From Amoebidium appalachense (taxonomy: Eukaryota > Ichthyosporea): DNA of 64,000 bases. The notes below the pieces were generated by a model. It worked only from the letters and a program-made list of their open reading frames with translations. It made no database searches and had not been told where the DNA came from. The stretch is from NCBI GenBank assembly GCA_963693365.1, contig CAVNZM010000008.1, forward strand, positions 3,596,001 to 3,660,000, read 5' to 3'. Of the stretch, positions 11,717 through 24,080 are shown one piece after another (positions within the stretch are counted from its first letter, which is position 1; the number at the start of each line of letters is the position of its first letter). The position numbers were made by a program, and so were the translations under genes.

Positions 11717-13285
11717 ATGTTCGGGAAAACACTTCCCGTTGTGTGTGTATGGGCAGTCTTGTGCGCCCATCAATCACTGGGTGCAGTAACACCCATAAAG
11801 GGGGCTGCATGCACCGTCCCAAACCCAAACACAAACGTACAAACCATTGAGTCAGGATCACTGCTTATTCTCAGCACCTGCGAAACATACACATGCAACG
11901 ATGGCGTTCTTACAAAGAACCCCGCTGACCCGTCCACGTGCACTAACACACAGCATACACAATGCATCACATACACGGGCACATTTGTTCCACACGGCTC
12001 TACAACAACTGCTGGTGGGTGCACCTACACCTGTGCAGACGGAGTCCTTTCTCAAGTGGATGCTGCGGCAAAATGCCAGCGGAAAAAGGGACCCGCAGCG
12101 CCTTACTGCCTCGTGGAGAGTGGAGATGTTTTGAAGTCGGGTGACGTTATCAAACTGGGCAGCTGTGCGACTGCAAAATGCAACAATGGCATCATGGAAA
12201 CGGTTGTTACCCCCGGGTGCCCAGCCGCCGCGACTGCCGCCACCGCCTCCTGCCAGATTCAAGAAATCGGTCGCTCGATTTCCCATGGCACGACCGTGAA
12301 AATCGGTGAATGTTCGATTGGGTGCGATAATGGGAAACGCACGGCCACTTCTGCATGCCCGTCCACCAAGAAGATCATTTCCAGTACCACCTGCCTGTTG
12401 GAGGACGGCAGCTTGCTGAAGGATGGGGAGACCATTACCATTGATGAGTGCAAGAGTGTTTTGTGTCACAATGGCGTTGATGCGATTGTCGACACTCACA
12501 AATGTTCGCCCAATACTACCGATTGCAAACTGCCTGGGGGCGAGGTTATCAAGCACGGGGTAACCAAAAAGAGTGCGGGATGCTCGGTTGAATGCAACAA
12601 CGGGATCACCATCTCAATCGGAAATGAGTGCAAAGCGGCCAAACACCTCCCAACAGCGCGTGCTCTTCCTGCTAAAGCCGCTGTGCGTCTCGCTCCTTCT
12701 ACCACTTGCAGCCTCCCCGACGGTCGGCCGCTTCCGGAAGGCTCCAGCATCACCATCGACACGTGTGTTCGGACATGCACCAAGGGGTCGTTGAAGGAAC
12801 AGGGTGAATGCAAGAAGATTGAACGGAATGTCGCCTACCCCTCGTGTCTTCTGGAAGACGGGTCGTTGCTCAAGGACGGAGAATTTGTGGCTATCGACAA
12901 GTGCAAGACATTAAGGTGCACTCGTGGTGTCCCGGAGAATTTCGATAGTGGGAAGTGCGACGGCTTAAAGAAAAACCCCCCTACTTGCTGTGTTGGTAAG
13001 CAGGTGCTTCAGAAGGACGAGATTGTCGAGATGGGAAAATGCAAAGTCACGTGTTTTGGCGGTGTGGTGATGACCGTGGGTGAGTGTGAGGCGGTACTTA
13101 AGCAGATTGACGCTGGGAAGGAGCCCATGTATGTTAAGGGGGACTGCAAGACGGCGCAGGGCGGGAAGATGACGGAGGGAGAGGTGAGGCAATTGGGTCC
13201 GTGTCACGTGGCTACGTGCAAGGCCAATGGGAAGGTGGCGGTGAAAACCAACTCACTGCCTGCATGCAATCTGCGCTTAATGTGA
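11717..13285 (+). CDS. Secreted protein of about ten four-Cys modules, intronless
   Basis: The start at 11717 is chosen because it opens directly into a signal peptide (MFGKTLPVVCVWAVLCAHQSLGA); the frame runs 522 residues to a stop at 13283-13285. The mature protein is built of about ten repeats of roughly 45-55 residues. The best conserved follow C.LEDGSLLKDGE.I.ID.CK...C..G, with four Cys each (two clear copies near residues 235 and 380). The spacing recalls von Willebrand C-like or other small disulfide modules, but I do not recognise the family. There is no membrane segment or GPI tail, so it is probably soluble or matrix-bound. The gene lacks introns, unlike the long split genes around it. 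Function is unknown; adhesion, matrix or inhibitor roles are guesses. Confidence 0.8.
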   Translation: MFGKTLPVVCVWAVLCAHQSLGAVTPIKGAACTVPNPNTNVQTIESGSLLILSTCETYTCNDGVLTKNPADPSTCTNTQHTQCITYTGTFVPHGSTTTAGGCTYTCADGVLSQVDAAAKCQRKKGPAAPYCLVESGDVLKSGDVIKLGSCATAKCNNGIMETVVTPGCPAAATAATASCQIQEIGRSISHGTTVKIGECSIGCDNGKRTATSACPSTKKIISSTTCLLEDGSLLKDGETITIDECKSVLCHNGVDAIVDTHKCSPNTTDCKLPGGEVIKHGVTKKSAGCSVECNNGITISIGNECKAAKHLPTARALPAKAAVRLAPSTTCSLPDGRPLPEGSSITIDTCVRTCTKGSLKEQGECKKIERNVAYPSCLLEDGSLLKDGEFVAIDKCKTLRCTRGVPENFDSGKCDGLKKNPPTCCVGKQVLQKDEIVEMGKCKVTCFGGVVMTVGECEAVLKQIDAGKEPMYVKGDCKTAQGGKMTEGEVRQLGPCHVATCKANGKVAVKTNSLPACNLRLM

Positions 13286-13676
13286 GCGGCGGTGTTTGTT
13301 ATGTTTTTTTTTTTGAATTTTGTTTGGTTTTGGTTTTTAAATTCAGACTAATCTTTTTCGCTTGTTGGCTGTTGAGTTATACTTGCTACCCATGTTCCAT
13401 TTTCTTTTTTTCACACTCGTATATATTTGCCTACATGAACGCGCGCCAAACACAAACACGCACACACATACACACACACACACACACGTAACACACATGC
13501 CCCACATCTTTCCACCTGAGTGCGGGTGCAACACACTGTTCAATATTTCAAATAACTTTCTTGAGATACAGATTCTAACTATAGAATGATCAATGTTGTA
13601 TTATAGCACAAAAACTCGAAGGGGCAATATACGCATGCACGTGCAATGACGTACAAACATAAACGATAATAATCAT

Positions 13677-14102
13677 TGCTGATTCAGTGCCTTGTACCAC
13701 AAATGCGGGCCCGTGAACGTAAATATGAATATGTATAGTACATGTTGGCTGTATTACATGATCAATTGCAAATAATGAGTGTACGACTTGCAGATTCTCT
13801 TGTTTTGATTGTGTGATCACATCCCCTGGCAGAAAGGTATGCATCGTTGAACGATGAACTTGGTCACATGATGGCCCCATGTCAGCACGTGCTGATTCAG
13901 TGCCTTGTACCACAAATGCGGGCCCGTGAACGTAAATATGAATATGTATAGTACATGTTGGCTGTATTACATGATCAATTGCAAATAATGAGTGTACGAC
14001 TTGCAGATTCTCTTGTTTTGATTGTGTGATCACATCCCCTGGCAGAAAGGTATGCATCGTTGAACGATGAACTTGGTCACATGATGGCCCCATGTCAGCA
14101 CG
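13677..14102. repeat. 213-bp perfect or near-perfect tandem duplication
   Basis: Copy 1 is 13677-13889 and copy 2 is 13890-14102. Both start tgctgattcagtgcc and end ccccatgtcagcacg, and I see no difference between them on reading. The unit is unique-looking sequence, not low complexity, so the duplication must be recent or an assembly artefact. Confidence 0.9.
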
Positions 14103-14145
14103 CGATGTCCATGAAATAAATTCAGTGTTATTTAAATCTTTTAGG

Positions 14146-14146
<1 letters not shown>

Positions 14147-14217
<71 letters not shown>

Positions 14218-14225
14218 ACACACAC
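14147..14225. repeat. poly-C (about 57) followed by (AC)n
   Basis: A pure C run passes directly into an ACACAC run. This C-then-CA arrangement recurs through the window. Confidence 0.95.
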
Positions 14226-14519
14226 AAACCACCCCCAACCCCCTTCCTGGGTCACGATGGTTTCTGCGCAAACGTTTATTTCCTGCACCTCTTAAGATTT
14301 CAACTTAAATTTTTTTCATTTTCCTGGTTCCCTGCAGCTGTATGGTCCAGATATTTTCCACCTTTCATGCGTTAAAAATTCCCCCCCCCTCCCCCCTCCC
14401 CTCAACCCTCCCCTTTCTTGCTAAAAAACACCCCCGATTTTCGCTGGCCCACCCTAGCTAGGCCTCAACCTTCAATCATTGCATGCATACAATCGCATCA
14501 ATGATCATGATCTATGAAG

Positions 14520-14561
<42 letters not shown>

Positions 14562-15038
14562 CTCCCCCGCCCCATGGCCACCACCACCACCACCACCACC
14601 CACCCACCCCACCCCCCGGCCCCACTTCCTCCCCCCCACTGCCCCACCCAAACCCCACGGTAACCACACCCTACCCACTGGTCCCCGGGCCAATTCTCTT
14701 TACCCCACCTATCATCACGTACCTATACTTACTCTGAGACTAAATAAACTCTGATGATAGAAGGTGCTCGAGATGACGCGCGCGCATGTGTGTTTGTGTT
14801 TTTTGATTTTTTATTTTTTATTTTATTTTATTTTTTTTTTTTTTGGGGGGGGGGGGGGGACTGTGTGTGGCCGTGTGTGTTTGTGTGTGTGTGTGGGGGG
14901 GGGGGGGGGGGGGGAGGGGGGGGGGACGTCGACGCACCCAGACAACACACGTGCTCCTCTTGACAATAACTAGCGTTGGTGAGTCTCATAGAGAGAGTCG
15001 TAATCAAACGAAAAGGGGTACGGAGCCGGAGGGGGGAG

Positions 15039-15095
<57 letters not shown>

Positions 15096-15845
15096 TATTG
15101 AGGGGCTTAGGCTGGGAATATCATGTGGCCATGGAGGGGGGTCGTGATCGTAGGTCCTGGGAGACGGTGAGGCTCCGGCCCCCGGAGGACTCCGAGGTCC
15201 AAGTCTGCCACTAGGAGCGAAAATTTAAATTTTAAAATTTTCGAAGCCTTAGGTGGTTCAATGAAGGGGACACCACAACATCCAGAGGTGGCAGGTTGGG
15301 AGGAGGGGGAGGGTGGGGGGGGGGGGGGGGGGGGGGGGGGGAGGGGGGGATGTACGAGACAGCTTCCTCTCACGGAGATGCGCCACTTTATGTTACACTA
15401 CTACCATTTCGTTCTTTAGTCACACCTCCCCACTTTGCTCGAACAACAGCTTACAAAATCTTGTTTCGCATACACACAGGTTCAATGGTGTGGCATTGTT
15501 AAATGATATGATGTGGTGTGTGTGCCTACATCTGCGCACATGTGTGGATTGAACATGCATACCAAGGTGTGCGTGACTGTGCCAATGTGTGTGTGGTTGT
15601 GTGTAGGAGGAGAGGGGGACCACACGTCTAAGAAAAGCTTCCAAGAATCGTTAGCCTAACGTTGTTTTCAAACGCACTACTATCACTACCACTAATACCA
15701 TTAGGATATTCGATTGCAGCCTCTGATGTGCAAATCATACTGATCGGGTGCAAAGCATCAACCCATTTCTATGTTGTTGCAGTGGTTTGTTAATTCCTAT
15801 CAGGTCCGATTAGCAATCGAGAGATCCGATTACACAACCTAATCG

Positions 15846-17365
15846 CTAGTGATCGGCTATAGGCTCATATCCCTCCCGCTTCTTATTCTGATTTGCGATT
15901 GAAAAAATAACCGCGGTTATGATTGCGCCCACGATAATACCAACCATTAAAGAAACCCACCAGTGTTTTTCGACCCACGAACCGTTAGTCCACGTGCAGT
16001 TATGATTGTCAACACAGTTAACGGCATCCAAGTATTCTGCAGGGTACGGCACCTGTTGACCCAAATTAGGCAAGTTATCAAACCCGTCGTTAAACTTAAC
16101 GATGAGGTAGCGACCGAGGTCCCACCACGCTTTAACGATTTTCTCCCCAGTGGTGATGGAATAGTTGGTGAGGTAACTTAAAGCCTCGGTGCGGTTCTTC
16201 ATTTTAGTAAAGGTGTCGACGATTTCTTTGTCCTTTGCAATGGCGGCGTCTTCGAACTCTTCCTGTGGTGGTAAGAAGGGGAAATGTTGTGTTATGGAGC
16301 GTGCAGTAGTGTGGTGGGTTGGTTATGTGTACACACGAAGGGGTGTAGGTTGTGTCAGAGTGTTCGGGGTGGGGGATGTGGTGGTGGTTGTGGTGGTGGC
16401 AAAGGGAGGAGGAGGGGGGGGGGGGGGGAGGGGAGGAGGGGGGGGGGATTATGATGTGTTGTAGAGTACGAAGTACACATTCTCGAAGGACAACACCATG
16501 CCGAATGCCAAGTACCCACGGGAAGGGGGGGGGGGGGGGGGGTTGGGACATGTGCACACATACATTATGTTGTGATTGTTAGAAGAAGGAGAGAAACCCA
16601 TCACAATGGATTGGTAGGGCCACAGGGTAAGACTTCCGTACGTTTTCTTTTCTTTTTTTTTTTTTTTTTTCCCGGGCAGGGGGGGGGGGGGGGGGGGTCT
16701 CCTCCACATAATGTGATCAAGGTTTTGAGGGATCGAAGTAACGTAAGAACACCACGCAAAAAGCATAATGTTGAGATTGAAAGTGCATGCAAAAGGGAGA
16801 GCGGTGGAGGGCGGGCGGGTGCAAGGTAAAAGAAGGTGGGGATGGGGGGAAGAAAGGGGGCGATAGAGAGGGGGGGGAAGGGGGGGGGGGGGGGGGGGGA
16901 GGTAGTGAATGTTTGCCGAACACACCTGTTTTTCCTGGATGAAGGGGAACATTTTCGAAAACTTCATGTCGATATAATTAGCGAGGAACTGGAAAGCCCA
17001 GTGTGCAGAGTCGTAAGAAAACTCTCCCAGCCAGCCCGTGTGGAATGCTTTGGGAAGTGCCGTGGCACCGGCGTAGAATGGAACATAAACAGAGGCATGG
17101 GGTGCGTCGGGTGCAAACCATGTGAGCCCGCTGACTTCTGGGGGCATGTTGGCGCGGGTCTGTGTGTACGTGTGTACGTGTGTACGTGTGTGTGTGTGTA
17201 TGAAGGCCCGTGCATGCGTGGGTTTTATTTCCTTTTTAGGACGGTGGGGTTGGAGGGTGGGGGCTGGGGGATTTGGGGGGGGGGGGGGGAGGTAAGGGGG
17301 AGGGGGGAGGGAGGCAGTAAATGGATGTTGAGTTAAAAAGAACACAACCCCTCTATGTCTTCTGT

Positions 17366-17398
<33 letters not shown>

Positions 17399-17884
17399 AC
17401 AACCACCACCACCACACACACAACATTCACCTCTTCGAGTTGCCACAGTACCCCAGAGACGTCACCTTGTATCCTTCCTCCTCCTACATAGCCACACAAC
17501 CACATCCACGCTGATCTACCATCCAACTTTCCCCAAGCACAACGACCCACCACTCCCATCTAATGCCGCCCCCTCTCGTCTCCCCTCCCCCTCTTTCTCT
17601 TTTCCCCCACCCCAACCACCAACACCACTAAACACCCACACCGCAACCCACGGGGGCCTCCTTAGAGTGCCTGAATAATGGAAAGCCATGAAGGACATCC
17701 CCCCCACAAATAAATGATCTGTTCCTCTCTGTCTTCAAGCACCCATCGTCTTGCACAAGTCTACTATCCCACATGCACATTTACCCCCCCCCCCCCCCCC
17801 TCCCTCCTCCGCGCACCAATTCCTTCCTCCCGGTGGCGTGTATAAAAGGGGAGACAAACAATGGCTCGACCTCCCCCCTTCCCC

Positions 17885-17938
<54 letters not shown>

Positions 17939-18509
17939 ATCAACACACACCTGTAGCACCAAAGAATAGGAGGTGCGGTGCAGAGAGATAGGCCGTGCAA
18001 ACCTCTCATATCCCTTCGGGGGCGTAAACTCAGCCCTCATAGGTGTGTGCCACGGGCCGGCGGCGATTCCTTTGGTGAGGTCGAAAATGGACCCTTCAAA
18101 ATGGTCTCTGTTAATAGCCATGTACTTGTGAACGGGGATAGGCGCATCGGGTTTTACCGACCAGGGGAGCTCCCAGTCGGTGGCATATGGGTTAAGACTA
18201 AGTGAGGGTGCTACTAGGCTAAACACGCGCCATACTCTACGTGCAGTCATTTCTGGGACGGTGTTAATTGGGGCCCATGCTTTTGCAAAATGGAATGGTT
18301 CCCCCCTTGCGGGGTCGAAATATCCGTGTTCGATGGTTACGTTGATGATGTCTGGGGAGGACATGTAGTTGTCTGTGTCGTTGAAATCGATCTCACCGAT
18401 TGTAAAGTAGTTGCCGATCTGTGTACGTGTGTACGTGTGTGTGTGTGTGTGTGCGCGCGCACGCGCGTGCGTACGTATTCATGTGTGTGTGTGTCACGGT
18501 GTGTGTGTG

Positions 18510-18550
<41 letters not shown>

Positions 18551-18949
18551 ATGTTTGAGCTATTGAGGTGGAGGTGAGAGTAGTGGTTGGAAGGTTAGAA
18601 TGTGTTGCTCGGTACGAAGCATCAATGTATAAGGGAACATGCAATGTAAATATGCAAAAAGAAATCACACAAAAAAGAGTACGCAAAACAAATAAAGCCC
18701 ATTCATCCTTGAGTGGTAAAGGTAGTCACGGTCGTGCGTGCGGGTGCCTGTGTATGCTGGTGGTGGGGATTGATTTTTTGATTATTATCTAATTATTATT
18801 ATTATTATTATTGGGGAGGGGGGGGGGGGGGGGGGGGGGGGGAGGGAGGAGGAGGAAAGGGGAACAATGGTCTGAGCTGACAGGTACAAAAGAGGAGACT
18901 GCAGAGTAGAAGGAGGGCAAGGGAGGTTTGTGCGTGTTTTTTTTTTTTT

Positions 18950-18980
<31 letters not shown>

Positions 18981-19231
18981 GTAATACTTTGGCCCAAAGA
19001 AGAAGGTTATAAAATTTTCAATCTTATGCTCTCTCTCTCTCTCTCTTCCCCTCTCCCCCCCCTCCCCCCCCCCCCCCCCCCCTTCCCCTCCCGCTCCCAC
19101 CCCCACGCCACACACACACATTTACACACCTAGCTCCCGCCATTTAGCATCACCCTTCTATCCACCAAACACATCCCTCGTTGCCACTTAATCCCATGCC
19201 CATCGTTGTTATCCCTTCACGCTACTTAAAG

Positions 19232-19281
<50 letters not shown>

Positions 19282-19889
19282 CCCTCCCTCGGGCCTCTCC
19301 TCCAGGCACGTTTCTCATCCCTTTCCTTCTGTCCTCCCCCTTCCCCCATTAACAAAAAACATATTTCATCTCGTTTCACTCCACCCCTTCCCCCCCACCC
19401 CTGCTTCCCCCCTGTGTCCACCTGTATTCTGTAACCTATATGTTTAAAGACCCCCCCCCCCCAAACACACACACACACCACACACATCGATTCATTTAAC
19501 TCAACATACCGCGCAAATATGATCATCTGGAACACGGCGCGCCACCCACACGGCGCTCTTCCCGTCCTTTGTGCACGACACATGGAACACCCACGCCTCC
19601 TGCTTACTGTCGATAATCGTCAGAGTCTCTCCTCCGGACCCCTCAGGGTCCCAGAACCCATATTTCACCGCGAGATCTCCCATGAGTTGAATCGCGCATC
19701 GCGCATTGTCGCATCTCTCGAGGGCGATGCGAGACATTTCAGCAATGCAGAGCACGGCGCTCGAGTTTGCACCGACAATGATTTTTGAATTGCAGGTGGA
19801 CTCGCCCATGCCGAGGCCCTTCTCGTTCATGATGCCGTAGGTGCCGTCGTAGTAGGAGTACGTGTGGTTGACCTGTGTGTGTGTGTGTT

Positions 19890-19931
<42 letters not shown>

Positions 19932-19950
19932 GGGAGGGGAGGGGAGGGAG

Positions 19951-20009
<59 letters not shown>

Positions 20010-20142
20010 GGGGAGAGGAGGGAGGGGTGTGTGTGATGGGGGAGGGGAGGTGTGGGGATTTATGCATTAGGAGTGTGGAGCAGCTGAAAGAAAAGTGCAG
20101 ACGAAAGGGAGGTAAAAAATAAACAACTTAAAAAGAGGAAGG

Positions 20143-20182
<40 letters not shown>

Positions 20183-21055
20183 CCGGCCTCCCCAGCCCCC
20201 AGAGGGAGCATAAGACCAAAATACTATAAGAAAATAGCGATGGTGGCGGTGGTGGTTGAGGTTGGGTGGGGATGGGGGCACGGTAACATGAGTTAGTGAG
20301 CATCTTCTTCCTTTAAGGAAGCAAAAAAAAAAAAAAAAAAAAAAAAAAAGAAAGAAAGAAAGGGGGGGGGGGGGGGGGGGTTTGAATGCGTCAAAAAGTA
20401 CGAAGTACACAAGAACAAACGGATAACACGATGCAGAATGCAAGCCATACATAAAGAGTATGCATAATAAGCAGAGCCCATCCTCAGGGGGGGCCCACGT
20501 CATCCACAGTACCCGAGTTTCGACCTATTCCCCTCGTTAACGAAACCCAACTCAGATACTGTTTCACTTGAACATGAGTAGGTCACCCGTCTTGATCAGA
20601 GACGAGGGGTCAAAGCAAACATACAAACAGACAACCTCTCCCCCCCCCCTCCCCCCAACCCCCCCATTGCCCCTTCTCCCTTAGAAAACCAAGCCATGTA
20701 CATGGGATATGGGTGTGCCAAAAGGAGGAAGCAGGGAGTGAGAGTGCGGCACGAAGGAAGACCAATTGGAGGGCAAATAGAAAGACAACCGAAAGCCATC
20801 TGCTGCCCCCCCCCCTCCCCCCCCTTTCTCTCACGCAGAGAGAGGGTAGTCGAGAGGAATTTACAACCACAAAAAAAAGCCTTCCTCCCCTCCTCCCCCC
20901 CAAACAAACACACACATGCACTACCTCGTTTCATTCAACCTTCGTCAACACAAATACACATATACGACACCCATTTATCCAACTGGCACAACGAATTCCA
21001 GGCTTTCATCCCATTACCATTGTCCGCCCCACTCTGGCTGGCTCCACACCTTCCT

Positions 21056-21094
<39 letters not shown>

Positions 21095-21662
21095 TCTTCG
21101 TCCCCACACCCACCTACCCACCCACCCACCACCACCACCACCACCAAAACACACACACACACACGAACATATCTGGTTCCTCACATGTTCAATGTCCACT
21201 TCTATTTGCTTACTTTCCCAACACACCCATCCGTCACCATTCAAACTAGCAACATACAGCAGTCTCCATTTCATCATCATCAGTTTCCATACCTCAGGCA
21301 GCTGGCTTCTGGGGATGGTCAAATTCTGGCCGGCAAGGGGCTTATAGGCATCCCCTCTCTTATTCCCGACATATCTCGGGTAGTAGAGAATATCATCAAT
21401 AATCTCACGCATACTCCCCTTGGGGTGGGTCCCCCCCGGGCACGCGCACGATTCTAAAATCGCACTGTTTGCAGTCGTTTGTATAAGACACCATTGCGGA
21501 CCCATCCTCAGTTGCTAGTCTTCCGGCAATGGTTGTGGTGCAGCGCATGTGGTCTGGATTCGGTTCAATTTTCGCGTCATGTGGGAGGGCGATCACACCG
21601 GGGCCTAGTTCCATGCCGGCTGACACGGTGGCCATACAGGCCAACAGGAGGCTGGCTCTCAT
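15846..21662 (-). CDS. C69-family dipeptidase, membrane-anchored, endolysosomal-type tail (5 exons)
   Basis: Exons on the - strand: 21662-21293, 19872-19510, 18418-17951, 17159-16926, 16262-15846; all junctions are phase 0. The product is about 616 residues. A signal peptide ([16 protein letters not shown]) and short propeptide precede Cys41 in MRCTTTIAG, the N-terminal nucleophile expected of Ntn-type peptidase family C69. Family landmarks follow: YPRYVG, the GESTC motif, [47 protein letters not shown] and [15 protein letters not shown]. Exon 5 adds a hydrophobic anchor at about residues 579-601 and a 14-residue tail with GYEPI, a YxxI sorting signal like those of lysosomal membrane proteins. 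I infer a type I endolysosomal dipeptidase. Oddity: a G7 run (21431-21437) puts the end of exon 1 one base out of frame; reading it as six G restores all downstream homology. Confidence 0.85.
17881..17938. repeat. poly-C then poly-A compound tract in dipeptidase intron 3
   Basis: About 25 C are followed directly by about 32 A. The same C-then-A order is seen at 39849-39890, 42384-42418 and 58885-58952, and in complementary form (T then G) at 14826-14859 and 18939-18981. Confidence 0.95.
18811..18981. repeat. poly-G, and T-then-G tracts in dipeptidase intron 2
   Basis: An ATT repeat leads into poly-G at about 18819-18842. A T21-G22 tract lies at 18939-18981. Both are within intron 2 of the dipeptidase gene. 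Confidence 0.9.
20363..20600 (-). repeat. Dispersed poly-C-tailed repeat, reverse copy
   Basis: Read on the - strand, this copy carries the family core: GATGACGTGGGCCC, then GAGGATGGGCTCTGC, then GTGTACTTCGTACT, ending CATTCAAACCC and a long C run (poly-G at 20363-20380 on the + strand). Its upstream part, with GATCAAGACGGGT, matches the copies at 36.5, 43.2 and 54.2 kb. It lies in intron 1 of the dipeptidase gene. Confidence 0.75.
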
Positions 21663-21894
21663 GTTGATATACTCTGTGCATTGGAAATAAAGAAGGGTTT
21701 ACTAAACTTGTTGACCATGTTCTGAGTGTGATGGTGTGCAACCCCCCCCCCCCCCCCCCCCCAACCCCAATACGCCCTCCTCCCCCTCCCTCCCTTCCCC
21801 CTCCCCCCTTCCCCTCTTCTTATTTTTTGGAGGAAGCTCTGGAAGAAGGTGAGGCAAACTTGCGTGTCAGGGGGTGTGCGGGAAGAAGGGGGAA

Positions 21895-21945
<51 letters not shown>

Positions 21946-23426
21946 GGCGGATGCGTAGAGAGGGGGAGATTTCATGTAGGGGGGAAGAAGCACAGGGTCT
22001 GCTAAGGGCGTAGCAGGAACTTTGATGCAACCTGGGACGTAAGTGAATAAACAAGTGGGAGAGAAGGGCTACGGACACAGAGGAAGACTACACCCCAGTC
22101 AACAGATGGGTGGTGGTTTTTGAGGGAGAAGGAATCACGCGAGGTGCTTGGAAATATTAAGTATCGAACTCTTAGCACATAACGAGTGTTTATTTGTGTA
22201 ATGCCGGCCTGCTGATAACTTGTTGATCTATTGCGCCGGATTAGACTGTGTCATGTAGAGGGGGGAGGGGGGAGGGGGGAGGGGGGGAGGGGGGGGATGG
22301 ATTGATGGCTGTGGGTGTGTGAGTGCCATGTGGTAACCAGTTGGACAGGCTGAAAGCTATTGGAAATAAAGAGTGTAAAAGTACACGGCAAGCATTGAAA
22401 CAATCTGCAAAACCTGGACCAGAGGAAGCTTGAGCGTGCACCCCAACACCAGATTCGGATCTCCGTCTCGTGAAAGGAGAAGCCGACTTTTCCTCTCTAA
22501 AAAGATGCATTTTCGTGACTCGTTCATAGTATATGGCAAAGACACAAAAGAGACCAGGCCTACTAAATTCTGATATAAAAGAACATGATTGCTCTTACCT
22601 GGAACCACTCGACGAGATCTTTGCACTTGCTTCAAAGACAAAACAGATGTGTCCGGCGAACTGGAAACTTGATGAAGTGAAGATGCTTATATACCCCCTG
22701 GCGTGGCGACATCAAGAATACGACCCATTTATTGGTTAACTATCACGCAGTAAACAAACGGGGGGCACGCTTTGCCTTTTTTGGCAATAAGTAGCCTGGC
22801 TGTAGGTCAAACGGCGCCTCGTTGATACATTGTATGTAGGCACCACCTGGACCTCGGCAGGCATGTTTTTTTCTCCAAGGTTGAAACAACATTTGAACAT
22901 TCATATGTTTTGCTGTCCTGCAAGCACGGCTAACCTCGCCGAGCCTCCCGGGAGGCCTCATTGAGTGCGGCCGCCGCCACACAGGACTCAGGACTCGGAG
23001 GATGCTCGGAATTTGCGCACGATCGCCGATTGCGCGGGCTCCCTCAAGATGGCCCTTCGGAGCAGGGCTCGAATTCCGACGTGGTGGGCCCGAGTCGTAT
23101 CTGGAGGAGAAGGAGGAGGAGGAGGAGGGGGAAGAGGGGGCGGAGGGGGGAGGGAGGAGGGGGGGGGGGGGGGGGGGGAGGGGGTGCCGTGCTTTGGTTC
23201 ATACGACGGATCCTCAGTTGCATGCATGCCATGCCATTGTTTGCCTCCGAGCCGGTGGGGTTGCCGAGGTGTTGCAATTGGGTGGCTGCAACGTGACCAT
23301 GCATATATATGGGTGGCACTTGAGCAGTGGGTGGTTGCACATGGGCGGTAGGGGTGGGGCCCGGGAGCTGGGGGCCCCAGGGGGCGGGGAGCAGCGAGCG
23401 GGGCGGGTGGGTGGGGGGGTGGTGCA

Positions 23427-23474
<48 letters not shown>

Positions 23475-24017
23475 GGCCACGGGTCATTGACCTTTTGCCT
23501 CTTGGATGACATTGCCATGCGTGCGGATGCATCGGTCTGACAACGGCCGAATATCCTAGGGCGTTTACTAAGCATACAAATTTTACACACATATGTAAAT
23601 TATCACATATACCCACCCACCCACACACACACACACACCAGCCCCACCTCCTCCAAATCCTTCCTGTGTTCATAAAAATTCACCACGGGTTTGGTTGAGT
23701 CTATTTTCTTCAAGTTCAAGTAACAACATAATGGAGGCTGCAACCTTCTACTTCTTGAACAGTTCTCATTCCTAGTCACCTCATTTTAATTCAACGGCCG
23801 AATAAATCCGATTGCCACGTACTATACGGGCACATATCAAACTTAATTTTCACGCTTTCACGTTTTCACGGGTGCAAAAATCTGGGAAAGGTCGAAAATC
23901 AACATGTGGTTGAAAGCAGCCGGCATATTGTCAAAGAAAAAATGGTGGTTATGTGCGTTTGTGTTAGTAGTGCTTTGTATGCATCGTAATTGGAATTAAA
24001 GGTCGAATGGGGCAGCC

Positions 24018-24080
<63 letters not shown>

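Larger units (their letters stand above)
13286..15845. other. Intergenic; duplication and C/G homopolymers
   Basis: This contains a 213-bp tandem duplication and poly-C runs at 14147-14203 and 14520-14560. A T-then-G tract lies at 14830-14859. Poly-G blocks lie near 14896-14925, 15042-15094 and 15318-15340. Lines of His/Pro/Gly-rich open frame are repeat translations. No coding exon is supported. Confidence 0.6.

Noticed and set aside
14092-15373. Poly-Pro and poly-Gly frames
   Set aside because: Produced by homopolymeric C or G tracts; no non-repetitive coding sequence attached.
22533-22739. Short frame near 22.6 kb on the + strand
   Set aside because: 68 codons without motif, and no matching splice sites or neighbouring exon.
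23044-23673. Frames of about 200 codons around 23.0-23.7 kb
   Set aside because: Both strands are open through a G/C-rich block; content is dominated by poly-Gly/poly-Pro, and no splice-consistent flanks or motifs were found.
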